This document shows, in pieces, positions 49,443 to 62,262 of a stretch of DNA of 64,000 nucleotides. The position numbers and the translations under genes are program-made. Position 1 is the stretch's first letter; each line of letters starts with the position of its first letter. The stretch is from Daedaleopsis sinensis. Its lineage: Eukaryota; Basidiomycota; Agaricomycetes; Polyporales; Polyporaceae. The stretch is taken from the NCBI GenBank assembly GCA_033807695.1, contig CM066300.1:1736001-1800000 (forward strand), in the 5' to 3' direction. Below the pieces are notes generated by a model that was given only the letters and a program-made list of their open reading frames with translations, was not told the DNA's origin and ran no database searches.

Positions 49443-51369
49443 CTACGGGGCGGCGGGGAGGACGCCCAGCGCGCGCAGCTCGCGGCGGAAACCTTCGACG
49501 CGGCAGAGCGCGTAGCCGAGGTAGTCGAACTCGAACTCGCCGTCGCCGTCCTTGTCCATGCCCTCGACGAGCTCGCGCGCCTGCACGACGCCCCAGACGG
49601 CCCACATCCCGTGCGACGCCGGGGACCACGCGCGGACCTGGCTCTCGAGGCGCTCCATGTCCGCGGCGAGCGCGCCGGGGTCGTCCGACTCCGCGGGTAT
49701 GATTCCAGCGTCGTCCGCGTCGAGCCCCGGGGCGTCCGCGGCGAGGCGACAGCCGCGGTGCGTGAGGTACGCGCGGTAGAAGTTGCGGCGCTCGTCGAGC
49801 GTCGGGTAGCGGTCGGGGGCGAGGAGGTGGGGCGTGGGGCCGTGGTAGTCCACCGTCCACTCGTGGAAGTGGTTCGCGATGTCAAAGGGCGCAGGGTTGG
49901 GCGAGGCATATTCAAAGTCGACCACGATGATCTGTGTGGTGGCAGGCGCGGCGGGCAGGGAGTGAATTGAGATGCGTTCGGTGATTCATTGCAGAGACAG
50001 GGACGCGACGCGATGCGCGCGCGTGTGTGTTGGTGTGCAGCAAAGACGCGAGACGCAAGTCAGAGTTGGAGGCGAAGGAAGAGGGTGCAGATGCAGGCAC
50101 GGCCGGTCAGTCATGATTGCTTCGCGGAAGTCCGTGGAGATGCAAAAAAATTGCTTACCTGGCGGTGTGCTGGCTCGCCTTCCTTGAGCGTCCGCAAACG
50201 CAAGAGGTTGCCGTACTGCGCGTCATTGTGCGAGAACACCCGTACGCTGGCACCTTCTGCCTTCTCCTTCTGATCCAGCCAGCGCATGTACTGCTGCCAC
50301 TCCTGCGCGAATCTGTCCAGGTCAAGACCCTCGCGGACAGCGGCAGGCGCACCGGGCAGCGCGAGCACTTCGCGCGCGACCGCGAGCCAGGACGAAGTGT
50401 TCTTCTTCACTCCGAGCTGGACGCCTCTCTCCGGACCATCAGCCGACTGCGCGTCATAGTCTACCGCGTCGATGTCGACCCCATGGAGCTCGGCCATTCG
50501 GGCGCCAATCCATGAACTAGTTTCAGGGTCGCGTAAATCTGCTGCCGTGAGGGCGGAGGAATCAAAATATTCCTCGACACGACCGTTCTCGAAGGTGCCA
50601 TAGACACGAGGCCCGATATGGTACTGGGAGGACAACACGTGTAGCGTATGGAGCTCGCGAGAGCGGTTGATGAGAGAGCCTGAGGAGGGGCCGTAGATTC
50701 GGAGGAGGAGGGTGCGTGTCTTCGGCACCGTCGGGCACGAAACAAAGAAGACAGCATTGGTCAACGAACCGGAAACCTTCTGGATGGTTACGAGCTCCGG
50801 CGTGATGGCAGGCTCTGTCCAAGTAGAGACACGGGTAGTTCGGAGAATCTCGAGGAGTTTGACAGCGAATGGGCCGGTCTTGTAACGTCTGTAAAAACGT
50901 AGGTCAGCATATGCAAAATTGGGAAGCACACAGAGCCAGACCAGGATAGGCGGCCGTCCTGTCCCACTCATGGTCAGCTTGCCGGGGGGCATCCGGGCGG
51001 TAGCCAGCGGTCGAATGAAGAGTACGATACTCACCGGGCCTCTAGCCTAAACGGAGCGTGACGAAGACCCTCGACCTTGATGACCTCGCCGTCGTCGTCG
51101 TTGAACGGGATGGAGAGGGATGAGGAGGAGTATGCGGGCGAGGTGCCGATGGAGGGGTTGGTACGGGAGGAGCTGGTGGATGACCTGGACAATGGCACAG
51201 GGGTCGTCCGAAGCTTTCCCAAAGGCGTGGGGGGCACGAGATCAGGGCCGATAGTAGGAGACATGTTGTTTGGGACGAATAGGGAGAGTATGCCTGCTTC
51301 GCGAAGGGTGTGGAGAAGCTTGCTGTAAAAGGAGGCCCTTGAACGGGATTTAGACGGAGGCTGGGCCAT
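49443..51369 (-). CDS. Choline/ethanolamine kinase
   Basis: Three exons (51369-51035, 50888-50159, 49931-49443) encode about 517 residues; junctions preserve phase (EA-RRYKTGPFAVKLL and HRQ-IIVVDFEY). The N-terminal 110 residues are Ser/Pro-rich. The kinase fold shows TPELVTIQKVSGSLTNAVFF (nucleotide loop), LLLRIYGPSSGSLINRSREL, the Brenner-type catalytic motif FSHNDAQYGNLL, and the metal-binding DFEYASPNPAPFDIANHF. The C-terminus has EFEFDYLGYALCRVEGFRRE, as in fungal choline kinases. It phosphorylates choline or ethanolamine in the first CDP-choline (Kennedy) pathway step in the cytosol; which substrate is preferred is not visible. The frame is open upstream to 51546 but with no ATG, so 51369 is the start. 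The 227-bp second intron is long for this window. Confidence 0.9.
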
Positions 51370-54150
51370 GGAGAACGACTCTGAGAATCTACCGTGTATG
51401 TCGCGGGTGGGCTGGAGAGACGGGGGTGGCTGCACGGACGAGGAGAGGTGAGACTTGGGGTCACACGAGCTGTTGGAGGAGGAGGAGGACGAGTCGTGCG
51501 GCCACAGTGGAGTCTCTCCGCCAATGACTCGTGGGAAAATGACCACTTATCACAAGCCTACGCGAATCAAGGATTTTCACTTAACAGCCGAGACTTATCG
51601 CAACTTATCAGAACCCGGCCACTCAGACTGAGACGAACGCAGAGAGCTCGAGGGCAATGCTGGGCAATGCGAAAGCCGGGTGCAACGAGCTCAGGGTCGT
51701 CGACGTCGTGCTGGTCGAGTTCTTTGCTCTCTTTGGCCAGCGTCCGCCCACGGCGAGCGTGCACTCGGCATGCACATGTCTGCCAGAGCCTGAGTATCCC
51801 CGCAGCGTGCGTCATTCACCTTCCTTCAGGCGAGCGAGAGGTCATCGAGCTCACCACGCGCCCTTAGGCGGCGAGTCGAGAGACCAGCTGGCCCGCAGCG
51901 TGTTTCTCATCTCGAGGAGCGTTGAGCGGCCTCGTCTCTGGGGCCCTGCTCATCTGAATCATCTGAACCACTATCCGCTGCCGGCAGCACTCGCCCGTTC
52001 TCGAAATGTTCTAACAGTCGCTTCGCCCCATTCATTCTCCCGCCATGGCGTTCTTGTCCTCCAACGCCCTTCGCTGGCCTCCCATCTTCGACCCGCAACT
52101 GTTCATGCTTTCCCCGCACACCGGGCCAGATCCGCCTTGCTGCATGCACCAGACCGAAGCCCCACAATTTAGCACTCCGTTCGCAACTAGTACTGATGTT
52201 CGCAACTGATGTCTGCAACTAGTACTGTCTGCACCGCTGCCTTCTTGGGACCCGATGCACACTCTCCTCTCCGGTCTCTCGACAATATCCGACCGACTGA
52301 CCCTCGTACGTCGTCATGTCGTAAGCACCCCGCATCCACCGTGCCGCATCTTCCGCTCCTCCACATCTTCCTCTCGGTCTTACATTGCATGCTTCCACAG
52401 AGCCTCGACCCGCATGAGGCCCTCAATCCAACATCGGCCCTACCATGCACCGTCTACTCGCTTAGCCGTTGCGGGAATTCCGAACATCATGATTCATCTA
52501 AACGTCATCCCCAGTTCTTTCGTCCAGCTCTTCTGCTCGTCCCAACGCTTCTCAAGTGATAAATCCACCGAAGACAGCCTGGCGAGCCCATGGCCGAACC
52601 GTGTCTCACCATCGCCAGCCACCCTGGTTCCTCTTCCCATCTTCCACCACGACACCGTCTGTCACAGACCACTCACGCCCTCATCGAAACCTTATCTCAC
52701 TGCCAATCTAGAGAACCAATCACTCGGAATCCACATAGCTGCCGCAGGGCCAGCCCCCATGCCCATGTGCATGGACGTCTCCAATCCGCGGCCACTGGGC
52801 TCGGATTTCCTGTCCGATGTCGGGACACCGTCGACCTCCATCTGCAGGTGCTGCAGCTGCAGGTCGCGGCACCCGGCCAGCCGGCGGTCGTTCTGCCCCG
52901 CCAGTCCACCCTATCCACCTCGCTCCACCCGCGCGCCCCCTGGAGCCCTGAGGCACTTGGTTCAGTCTGAGCCCGAGGCCCCGAGCCATCATCGACATCC
53001 ATGGCATGCGCCATGCGCCATGCGGCAGACTTTCGCGGAAGCATTATGTATCACACCCGTCGACTAAGTAATCAGTACTAAGTGCGCATGCCTAAAGCTT
53101 CGCCGGCGATAGTGCTAAGTGTCGTCCCACTGCCAGTCTGAGTCGACGTCTGCCCACCCGCGCGCCTCGTGGCGCCCTCAACGTTCGCGTTATCCACTTG
53201 ACACCTCGCCCGCTCGCCCGGGCCACCCCCCGCGGCCGACAATCCCCCTGCCGTCGCGCGTGCGCAGGAGCTTCCGGAACCCGCGTCGAAGGCTCTAGCT
53301 GCAGCCAGCCGCCCGCCTAGGCAGGCTTCAGTGTTCAACGTTCAGTGTGCGCCGCGACCCTGCACGCGCGACCGTAAGACCGCAAGCGCAAGAGTGAGAG
53401 GCTCGCGGCCGCTTAGGCTCGCATTCCGGGGCGTGCTGATGTTCGCCTGGCATTGCTCCAGGCGCGCTGGCCATTGTCATTGTACAGTGGCTGACCGGGT
53501 GACCTTCGCGGCCTTCTTTGCGCTAACAGAACAGGCGGTGTCAGCGCAGCGCACGTACCTGGGAGCACGGTACGTATACAGACTCCAGCAGAGAGGACCG
53601 AGCGGTGCGGCGTGCACGTGCACGTGCACGCGATAGAGATGTACGTAGTGCTAGTATTACACCGAGAGCTGTCTGCCCTGACACTCGCACGTCTGCATGT
53701 GGTGTCGCTGTCGATACGATTCAGCCGCGCGCGCGAGAGCCAAACTCTAAGCTTGCGATTGGAGGTATGTACGTGTACGTGAACGTGAACATGAATGGGT
53801 CTGGTATCGGAGTGCAAAACAGCGGGGCAGCAGGCAGCAGGCAACAGGAGTGAGAGCGAGCGACAGGCGACAGGCGAGCGAGAGGGGCAATAAGGATACC
53901 GAGAAGATGCTGAAGATGGCAGAAGTCCGTCCGTCCGAAGGGGTCCCCACGAGGCGAGCTAACCCGTTGCGACCGCGCACCGTTCACACCGCGTCCAGCG
54001 GCCCTCCTGCCACCGTCGCTGCTGGCCCTCCCCGGGGCCCCCGCGCCTTTTCGTCCGCCTGCCCCCCCGGGCCCGCGGCGGCGGCGCCGTCGTCGAGCGA
54101 GATTTTACGTGTGAACATCGAGATCTGCGGGGCGTCAGCGGTGCACGTTA
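51370..54150. other. gene-poor interval of about 2.8 kb
   Basis: No gene recognised. One plus-strand frame of 270 codons (52255-53067, ATG start) is Ser/Pro/His/Arg-rich without domain, signal or intron support and is more likely chance in GC-rich DNA, though its length is noted. GTGCAC repeats occur near 53609-53630. Confidence 0.45.
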
Positions 54151-56940
54151 TCATTGTCCCGCGCAGGCACGCACCACGAGCGCGACGCCGAGGCACGGGC
54201 AGCAGACGGCCCATATCGCCTGCAGCGCGCGTGTGCCGAGACAGGAGCAGCAGCAGCACGCACAGAACGCGAACGCGAAGGCCAAGGCCAAGAAGAGGAA
54301 GAGCGAGAAAGAAGGAAGAGTTAGCAAAATTGCAATTCAGGGCCGCGGCGTCCCACGGAGGCCCGGGAAGAGCGTCTGCGCACCTTGATGGCGAGCGACA
54401 ATGCATGCACGATCTCCGGCCAGTCGTCCTGCGGCCGGAGCGCGTCGAGCGACTCGAGCACCGTCGAGGGGTCGACCCCCGGCGGCAGCGTGCGCGCGAG
54501 CTGGCCCAGGAACACCGCTCCCGCGACGGACTGTCCGCGTGCGTGTCATCGCAGAGGCAAGAGTACAACGGACAATATTCGTCAGCACTCGCCAAAACAC
54601 ACGGACACTGCAGAAGACACTCACGAGCCCGACCGTCGCGCCTGTGAAGCGGACGAGGAAGAACGCGCTCGTCCCCGACGCGACCTCCCGGCGGCCCAGC
54701 GCGCGCGTGAACACCTGGTACGGCGCGTGGAAGAGCATGCCGAGGCCCACGCCGGCGATCAGGGGGAACCCGACCTGGCTCGCCCGCGAGGAGTGCTCGG
54801 ACATGAGCGTCATCAGGCCTGCGGGCGGAAGGGAGGCGCAGCGTCGGAAAGGCAAGGCAGGCAAGGCAGCGCAGGGCAGATCGTCAGCTCGGGGAGCACA
54901 AGGTACACACGACATTAAACGCCGCACGCACCGAAGCCGACGGAGGCGATGGCGAGGCCCACGCAGATGAGGTACTTCTGGCAGGCGGTGTCGAGCCTGC
55001 GGTGGGCCCACCAGCCGATGAACCACGCCGCTGGGCGATCGGGCGTGTCAGGATTGGGCAACAGGAGGGACGTGGGAGACGCGATCGGGCTCAGGCTGCT
55101 TACCGGGCATCGAGGCGAGCGAGGACCCTAGCGAGTATGGCAGCATGGACATCCCGGCCTGTAGGGGAGAAAGCCCGTTTACGGCCTGGGAGTGTGATCA
55201 GCGATTGGACGGCGAGGCGGGCAGGCGGGGACCGCACCTGGAGGTAGAGCGCCAGGTAGAACGTCCCTGCGTTGAACGCGAAGTTGTGCAGGAACGACGC
55301 GACGAGGGTGATCACTAGGGCCGGAGTGAGATGGTGTTTCCCAAGAGAATATTCCGCTCGAGACGCGCGTACCAATGGTGCGATCCTTGAACACGGCCGG
55401 GGGAAAGAGCGCGTCGCGTTTGGTACGGACTTCATAGATGGCTGCGAGAAGCAGAACCACGATGCCAGACGCGATCAGCACGACCGTCAATACAGACGTC
55501 CCTGAGGCGGTACGCGGTCAATCAAGGTCGGAATCCCGAAGAACCGTGGTACCTACAGCCGCATTGGGTCGCGAAATTGAAGCCAATCACGATGCAGCTA
55601 CTTCCTGCCATGAAGAGAAGCCTGGGTCGCACAAGGTCCATTCAGTTCGTTTCTGAGAGACGCTGCTGAGGTCGGGAGTACTCACAGTCCGATGAAATCG
55701 AACCTCTGCGCGAAGGCGCTCCAGGATGAAACCTCAGAGGGGCGTCCGATATACGTATGGCGGAGGGATAGCCACAAGATCAGCGTGGATAGTGCGCAGA
55801 TTGGGATGTTCATGTAGACTGTGCGTTTGTTGCCCGGATGAGATAATGCAGTGTACGTGGAGGGCGAACGAGATACGCACATGCCCATCTCCAGTTGAAG
55901 GGGCCGCTGTCCTCTGCCAGCCAATCAATGTCAGCACCGCGGCCGGACACACTGGCTGCGCGCCGCTTGCACTCACGACTGAATATCCCGCCTAGGAGCG
56001 GACCCGCGACGGCCGAGCACGCCCAAGTGAGACTCAAAGCCTGGGACCATTTTGCTTGATTGCGCACGTCGACGATCTCTGACGTAATGGTCCAGACCAA
56101 GGACACAATACCGCCGCCGCCGACACCAGCGATTGCGCGGGCGAGTATTAACCATGTAATGCTCTGCGAAGAGCGCGAGCGATAGCAGGGGGCAAGCACG
56201 TCCGTCAGCTGACCGGCCGCGCGCGCAGGAGGGTTCGGGCGTACCTGTGCCGCACCACAGAGCGCAGAACCGAGCGCAAAAATAAAGATACTGCCGTATA
56301 GGACCGCCTAAAGGCCGTGGGGGTATCATGCATCAGAACGCAGAAGACGAGATGACGGCCGTCTATGGCAAAGACTGACCATCCGGCCAACGAGATCGGA
56401 AAGCCTGCCATACAATGGCTGGAAGGCGGTCTGGGTGAGCATGTACGTCACGGAGACCCAGGTGTACTCGGCCTGATTGGCGTTGAACTGGCTCGTAATT
56501 GTCGGCAGGGCGGTGGAGACGATCGTCTGGGGGTCGGGCCGAGTGAGCCGGGAGCAAGATGCGCAGAGCGGAGGCAAATCTCACCGCGTCTGTGGTCGCG
56601 AGGAATAGAGTTAGGGCCGCGCTGAATGGAGCCGAGGTCAGCGAACTCCGGCGGGCAGAATGCGCTCAGGGACATACCCCGCATGTGTGATGACGAGCCG
56701 CAGAGTAGACGGCTGGAGAGGTTTGTGGGCGCCATAGGCGACAAGCGTGTCGCTGGACGCGCTTGTTGGTGTCGGGGCAACAGTGGCGGTAGAACAGCGA
56801 CTGCAGGAGTGCGAGGACTCGTAGGAGATGCGGGAGGTCGAGGACGGTGGTGGTGACCCCGAGAGCGATGATGAGGAGGAGGAGGCGGGTATGGACAGCA
56901 CGGTGTCCTTTTCGGAGAGTGATGGGGAGCGGGTGTCCAT
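54151..56940 (-). CDS. MFS transporter, 14-TM drug:H+ antiporter-like (DHA2)
   Basis: About 15 short exons on the minus strand give roughly 600 residues. A Ser-rich cytosolic N-terminus is followed by TM1 text AALTLFLATTDATIVSTALP, then QFNANQAEYTWVSVTYMLTQ, the MFS motif A variant YGRLSDLVGRM, AVLYGSIFIFALGSALCGAA, ITWLILARAIAGVGGGGIVS, and the motif C region LTWACSAVAGPLLGGIFS. Later segments include FNAGTFYLALYLQ, AAWFIGWWAHRRL and VGFPLIAGVGLGMLFHAPYQ. The last exon (AIWAVCCPCLGVALVV..) supplies the final helix after a long intron of about 155 bp. The architecture resembles fungal multidrug/basic-amino-acid DHA2 exporters; substrate unknown. Membrane location (plasma or vacuolar) is not decided by sequence. 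Confidence 0.87.
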
Positions 56941-58204
56941 GATGGTGAGGAGTAGTGCAGCACTGGGCTGGGTGGGCTGGGACTGTGTCGGGAAGCATCG
57001 TGCAGTCTCGGAGGAGCTTTATAGTCGGGCTGAGGAGGTTCTTGACGTGTCAACTATGTAATTTGTGAGCTGGGTACGGAGCAGGAGTTGAGCCTGCCAC
57101 GATGCAGAATTAGCGACAATATGCCATGGGCGAGGAGACGGAAAATCGGTGTGCGAATTGAAAGAAGCAAGAGAGATTGTTTAATTGAGAACGGAATGGG
57201 TGGACGGAGAGGCTTTGGACCCTGTTTGGAGATCTGGAAAACGGGAGAGAAGATCTGAAGGGGAAGAAGGTCTTGGGAGGGCGCCGGGTTTTGGAGAGGA
57301 AGGCTGGTTTGTCCGGAAGAGTGGGCGTGGGCGAGGAGAAGGCGAGATCGTCTGCTAGGGGCAAGACGGGGAATATGCACGCCCCGCCCGAGTCCTCGCT
57401 CCTCGCGAGGCCCATAGGGGTTTACGTACCCCGCAAGCTTCGGTCACAGAGATCAGAGTCACCCATATACAATATAATACATCAGCACACATCTCGATCA
57501 GCTCGCGCGCGGGAGAATGCTCGCGACTAGGACTGAGACGGCCGCGAGACAGGCTCGCGCGTAGGACGCACATATTCACCCCGTCCACCGACCCAGCGTC
57601 GACCTGCCATATCCAGCCGCTTCCTTATCGTCAGCCTCTGACCGTGAGTGGCCATCGCCAGGCAAGCAGCCTACGCGATCGCTACAGCCAGCCCACAGCA
57701 CACGATGTCCCCGCCTGCCACGGCCAGCAGAACCCTCGGTCTGAGAACAGTCTGAGAACAGTCTGAGAACATCTGAGAATCCAATCAGCCCTCGAGCCTC
57801 ACTAGGGGCTCAGGCGCCCGAATCGAATCGACATCCCGCGCGCACTGCGCCCCGTTCCAGCCCAGCCGCCCCCGATGGAGCAAAGCCCATCCCAGTCCTT
57901 CCCCCGCGAACCAATATCCTCGAGGCCGCCACATGGCCCGCCAGTCTCCCCAGAGTCTCCTGATCAGTGAGTGTACGTACTAGCGATTAGTTCCACGGAA
58001 ATGTAGCATACTAGATATCCTCAATACCGAACCCGCCTCGGAGAACACGTCCACGCCCTGCCGAGCTCGTTCTATGCCGTCGCCCGCTGCTTGCGCTCCT
58101 GCTCTCGTTTCCGCTGTCGCTCTCCGTCCCTCGCGTCCCCTGGCCCCGTTTCTGTACCTGTGCGCAGGCGCAAGCAATCGAATTCAACGCCACACGCAAG
58201 CAAA
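56941..58204. other. intergenic, MFS promoter and MDJ1 3' flank
   Basis: About 1.26 kb. The part next to the MFS gene is purine-rich on the plus strand (CT-rich leader on the coding strand). An 11-bp tandem repeat lies at 57739-57780. No gene is visible. Confidence 0.5.
57739..57780. repeat. 11-bp tandem repeat (GTCTGAGAACA)
   Basis: Three exact consecutive copies of GTCTGAGAACA followed by a partial fourth copy, in non-coding DNA. Confidence 0.9.
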
Positions 58205-60046
58205 TCAAAATCCCATGAGTCTCCTAACTCCATCCAATGTGCGAGACACCCAGCCCTTATGATTAGGGGGTGCAGAGGTAGAAGAAGCCGTACCGTTTGC
58301 AGCCGGGCTGTCCGGCTCAGTCGAGGCCTGCTTCCTTGGCCCTGTCGCTCCGTCGGTAGATGCATCTTGAGGTGGTTCTTGACGCGTCTCTTGATGTGAA
58401 CTTTGTGAAGGATTGGCTGATGCCCTACCCTCCACGTCATCCGCGAATTGCTGCAACAATCCCCGTTGCCGCGTCGTGAGCGATCTGCGAAAATGAGGGC
58501 GGTGAGTACGGGATGCGTTAATCACAAGCTCGGGATCGCAAACCTTGGCAGCTGCACGTTGAACGTCACGAACAAGTCCCCTTTATTGTCGTTGTGAACT
58601 CGCGGTATGCCGTGTCCCTTGAGCACCATCTGTTCCCCGGGCTGCGTCCCCGATGGGACCCGCACGTCCAGTTCGCCGTCGAGCGTCGGTACCCTGACCT
58701 TGCCGCCCAGAATCGCAGTGTGGACTGGTATTCGGACGTCATGGTACAAATGTGCACCCTGCCGCCTGAAAGTCCGCGACGACGCGACGTTGACGCGGAC
58801 CAGCAGGTCGCCCGGGCGACCGCTGCCACTCAATGCCGCGTCGCCCTGGTTAGGCACTTTGAGAGCCATGCCGTCCTCGACACCTGGCAAGCGCAGAAAT
58901 GTCAGGCACGGTCCGAGTGGCGGCGAACGCTGTGGACGCACCAGCGGGGATTTGGACCTCTACGGACTTCCTCGTCTTGACTTGGCCCACTCCTGCGCAG
59001 GTGCCACACTGGCTCGAAGGAGGCACGTAGCTTCCCGTTCCTTGGCACTGTGAGCACGTCGTCTGCATATGGAACCCGCTGTTGATGATATAGGACATCG
59101 TCCCAGTCCCATGACACGCCGAACAAGTAGAGCGCGACGCCCCAGCCTTGAGGCCGGAGCCGGAGCATGTACCGCACTGGACGATGGGCGAAACGTTAAC
59201 CGTCCGCGTCGTGCCCTTGCACGCTTCCATGAAGCTGATTCCAATGGTCGCTTCGATGTCTGCACCGCGTCCGAACGACGTGCCCCCGCGCCCGCCTGCC
59301 TCTGAAAAGTTACGGAATAGCTGCTCGAAGACGTCTCCGCCGGCGCGTCCGCTTGATCGCCCTCTCCCCCCGCCGAACGAGCCGGCAAAGTCTTGGAAGC
59401 CAAAGCCGAACGGGCTGCCGCCAAACCCAGACCGCGCGTTCTCGTAGGCGTGCGCGTCGAACCCAGGCTGCTGCGATGCTGCGCCGTACTGGTCGTACTC
59501 GGCTCTCTTCTTCTCGTCTTTCAGGATCTGGGAACGGGGTGAGGGTCTCAGGGTCCAGCGCACAGGGGCCGCGTTGAGCAGACGCGACGTACGTCGTAGG
59601 CTTCTTGGATTTCCACAAATTTCTCCTGTGCGTTTTTGTCCGCGTTCGTATCAGGGTGATACTTGCGAGCGAGCTGAAAGACCGTCAGGGGTGAGGAGCG
59701 TGGATATGAACGGCAGGACGCGTACCGCGAAGTAAGTCTTCTTGATATCTGCTGCACTGGCATCCTTCTTGATGCCCAGTACCTTGTATGGGTCTTTCGG
59801 TGCCGAGTGAGACGACGAGGCGTGAAATGCTCTCTGTACAAATGAGCAGGAGTACCAGTGTAGAGGTTACTGACATACCGATGGTCCTGCTTTAACGTCC
59901 AGACATGCCCTTCCCCTCCGAGGACGTGGCGGACGGATGTTGAGAGTAGTGACGAGACTGCGAGTATTTGCTATCGAACACGGTCGAGAGCACGTAGAAA
60001 GCGAAGATAAGCGAAGTACCCTGTTCGAATATAGTCTAGGCGGCAT
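58205..60046 (-). CDS. MDJ1: Mitochondrial DnaJ/Hsp40 co-chaperone (MDJ1-like)
   Basis: Six exons (60046-59879, 59833-59726, 59673-59593, 59527-58942, 58883-58544, 58484-58205), all in phase, encode about 520 residues. The Arg-rich N-terminus (MPPRLYSNRVLRLSS..) fits a mitochondrial presequence. The J domain follows: PKDPYKVLGIKKDASAADIK, LARKYHPDTNADKNAQEKFV with the HPD tripeptide, then a Gly/Phe-rich linker. The zinc-binding domain has all four CxxCxGxG repeats (CGTCSGSG, CSACHGTG, CSQCQGTG, CGTCAGVG). The C-terminal peptide-binding domain (GDLLVRVNVASSRTFRRQGA) is complete, with a polar tail. It should stimulate mitochondrial Hsp70 in matrix protein folding. An in-frame ATG 21 codons upstream (60109) is possible, but the shorter start gives the better presequence. 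Confidence 0.92.
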
Positions 60047-61465
60047 TAGAGACGGTCTATAGAGTACGAGGTGAGTGGAACAGTCTGAGCAGCAACTGCA
60101 CTGTTTCATGCCGACTCTGACGTCGGGACTCTCGGGAATTTTGGACGGTCACGTGACGACTGTCTACGCCACGTGTAATTTTCGTTCGAGACACTTCGTG
60201 AACACGTCCCAAAAAGGCAGGTGAGCATGTTCGGCTCCCCGTCCACCCAAGTCCCGCGCGCCATCCCATGCTCTGCCAACGTCCCTCAGGTCCCAAAAAT
60301 CGCAACCGTACATAACCTCCGTTGCCGTAAGTGTCCGGGACCGTGCCGGCGTGGTTGACCTCACAGATGCACGTCTGGGCTCTAGACCAACCGTCCTTCC
60401 GAACAGCCCTGCAGTGCGGTGAGAAAGTGACAGTCGCGTGTTGAACCTCGCCGCATTTCTGCGTTCTGATGGTCGAAAGTGACACGGCCGACGTCCATCC
60501 GTAGCGGTCGTGTACCCGTACCGGCACCACTTCCCGCGGGAGAGATGACACACGCACCGTTCCATATTTCTCGGCGTGCGGCGCGTCAGAGCTTCCTGCA
60601 GCCTAGGAACATACAGGTTAGACTCTGCCATACAGTCCGGAGAAGGTCTTTGAAATTTAGGCAGTGGTCACGCAATTGCGACCCATGTATCCCATCTTCC
60701 AAACGCTAGTTCTCACTTTGATAGCGGCAATCTAGGCATCTCTCGGACCCTTTGCAGAGCACAAGGCTAACACGACTGTTGACATGGAAGAGCTCCCCGA
60801 AAACGACGCGGCAGAAGCTCATGTCAGAGCCTTCCCATGTAGCACTGCGAAGCGATGCCGGCACCAGTCCACGACCCGGGTAAAAAGTCCTGATAGCATT
60901 GAAAGTCACCGAGGAGATCCGTCGCCGATGGGGGATCTCAAGGAAGGCCTCCAGGGGCACACGAGACACTCCCGAAAAGGATGGTCGGTCGAGTATGATT
61001 CGACAGCCAGGTCCTGGCGGACGTGTGATACAGCTAGCGTACGTAACACAGCCCGAGCGCGCCTTGAGAATCCGATGAGCTCACCAGGACACAGGCGGAG
61101 AGAGTGAGAGTAGAATGCTCACACCTCGGTCCGGAATAACAACGGTTACGGCTGCATGAGTTTACCGCCATGCCAAGCTTTGTGGTCGTCGAGAGTCTAC
61201 GAGAGTCTAGACATCTGTGAACGGTGCCTCGGGATGGCACTGCCCGTTTGCGCGCGAGCGTATGGTTCAGCACAAACCAAGCTGGGCGCGTGCAGTGGAT
61301 GCATACTCGTACCGTGTGCACGTTGCGTTATGCGGAGAAAGCAACTCAAGCCATGCGGTATTCGGGTACCGCGTTTCGATCGCCTAGTAGAGCCTGGAAT
61401 ACTCGTGAGTGGTACACAAGGTGCGGGTCCGCGCATAAATCGATGTACCGTTCATCTGCGGACGA
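60047..61465. other. intergenic, no gene recognised
   Basis: About 1.4 kb between the start of MDJ1 and the stop of the SET gene, both on the minus strand. Only short, unsupported frames are present. Confidence 0.5.
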
Positions 61466-62077
61466 TCAGCCACGATGTGTTTCGATTGGCAAGAGGCTTT
61501 CTTCTGGCTCTGAATTTTGTCGTGCCTTCCACCAGGACTTCCCATATGAGACGAGGAGCTCGTCGCCCTTCTTGATCGCCTCGCTTCCGCTCCATACGCT
61601 CATACGGAGCTCGCCTGTTTCGGTCTTTCGCTCCTGAAAGAGCGCGTTCGATCTAGGCTTGATGCCCCTGTAGTCGTTGACAAACCGAGCCTCGTTGCCA
61701 GCAGCCTGGGCATCCACGCCAACGCTGACATGGTCTGGGGTGCGGTAGAGAGAGAGGTCATAGTCGGACGCGGGCCGGTCATCACAGTGCACTTCGCCGA
61801 TGTAATCGAGGATCAGCGTGCGGGGAGGGATCTTCTTAGTAGCGAACAGGCCATATTGGCCATGGGCTGGATGAGAAGGGTCGGAGATCAGCTGGATGGC
61901 AACAGGAGGCTTCTGCTGGGAGGCCGGCGCACGAGCGTGGCCCGTGGAAGTCGGGCAGACGAGTTCGCGGATGTGTCTGGGGACAGACGGATGATATCGT
62001 GGCTGAGACAAATACTGGACATTGGGAGGCCAGTGTGGTGGTGGACGAGCGAGTGGTTGGGACTGCTTTGGAGACAT
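61466..62077 (-). CDS. Small SET-domain protein (putative lysine methyltransferase)
   Basis: A single exon of 203 residues from ATG 62077. After a Pro-rich N-terminus, the SET core runs from AIQLISDPSHPAHGQYGLFA through TLILDYIGEVH, DLSLYRTPDHVSVGVDA, GNEARFVNDYRG and GDELLVSYGKSWW. The usual NHS motif of SET enzymes reads NDYRG, lacking the His; the GDELLVSYG motif with its Tyr is intact. There is no post-SET CxC cluster. This looks like a stand-alone fungal SET family of unknown substrate. The frame is open upstream without ATG (to 62143), so an additional 5' exon is possible. It diverges from CK2 alpha. Confidence 0.75.
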   Translation of the reverse strand: MSPKQSQPLARPPPHWPPNVQYLSQPRYHPSVPRHIRELVCPTSTGHARAPASQQKPPVAIQLISDPSHPAHGQYGLFATKKIPPRTLILDYIGEVHCDDRPASDYDLSLYRTPDHVSVGVDAQAAGNEARFVNDYRGIKPRSNALFQERKTETGELRMSVWSGSEAIKKGDELLVSYGKSWWKARQNSEPEESLLPIETHRG

Positions 62078-62262
62078 CGGGGAGGGATGGCAGTGCCTGG
62101 CTGGAACTTTGGCCCGCCAGACGGGAGGCGCCGTGTGAACCAAAGCCGCACAAGGACATGCGCAACAGGCAAGGACTCATACTGATCCCGTTCATCCGTG
62201 CAGTACTCCTGCTCAGCCATCTCCTCTCCTACTGCGAACAGCTCTCCCCGACCCCCCCGCAC
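62078..62262. promoter_or_regulatory. 185-bp divergent promoter of the SET gene and CK2 alpha
   Basis: Two start codons face outward across 185 bp, so both genes share promoter sequence. No TATA box is evident. Confidence 0.45.

Noticed and set aside
48636..49970. 444-codon plus-strand open frame, and several long Arg-rich frames nearby.
   Set aside because: It overlaps the choline kinase C-terminal exon in antisense, is low-complexity Arg/Gly/Ala, and reflects GC-driven absence of stops.
52255..53067. 270-codon plus-strand frame with ATG.
   Set aside because: Ser/Pro/His/Arg-rich with no recognised domain, signal or intron, and an equally open antisense frame; not enough to call a gene, though its length is recorded.
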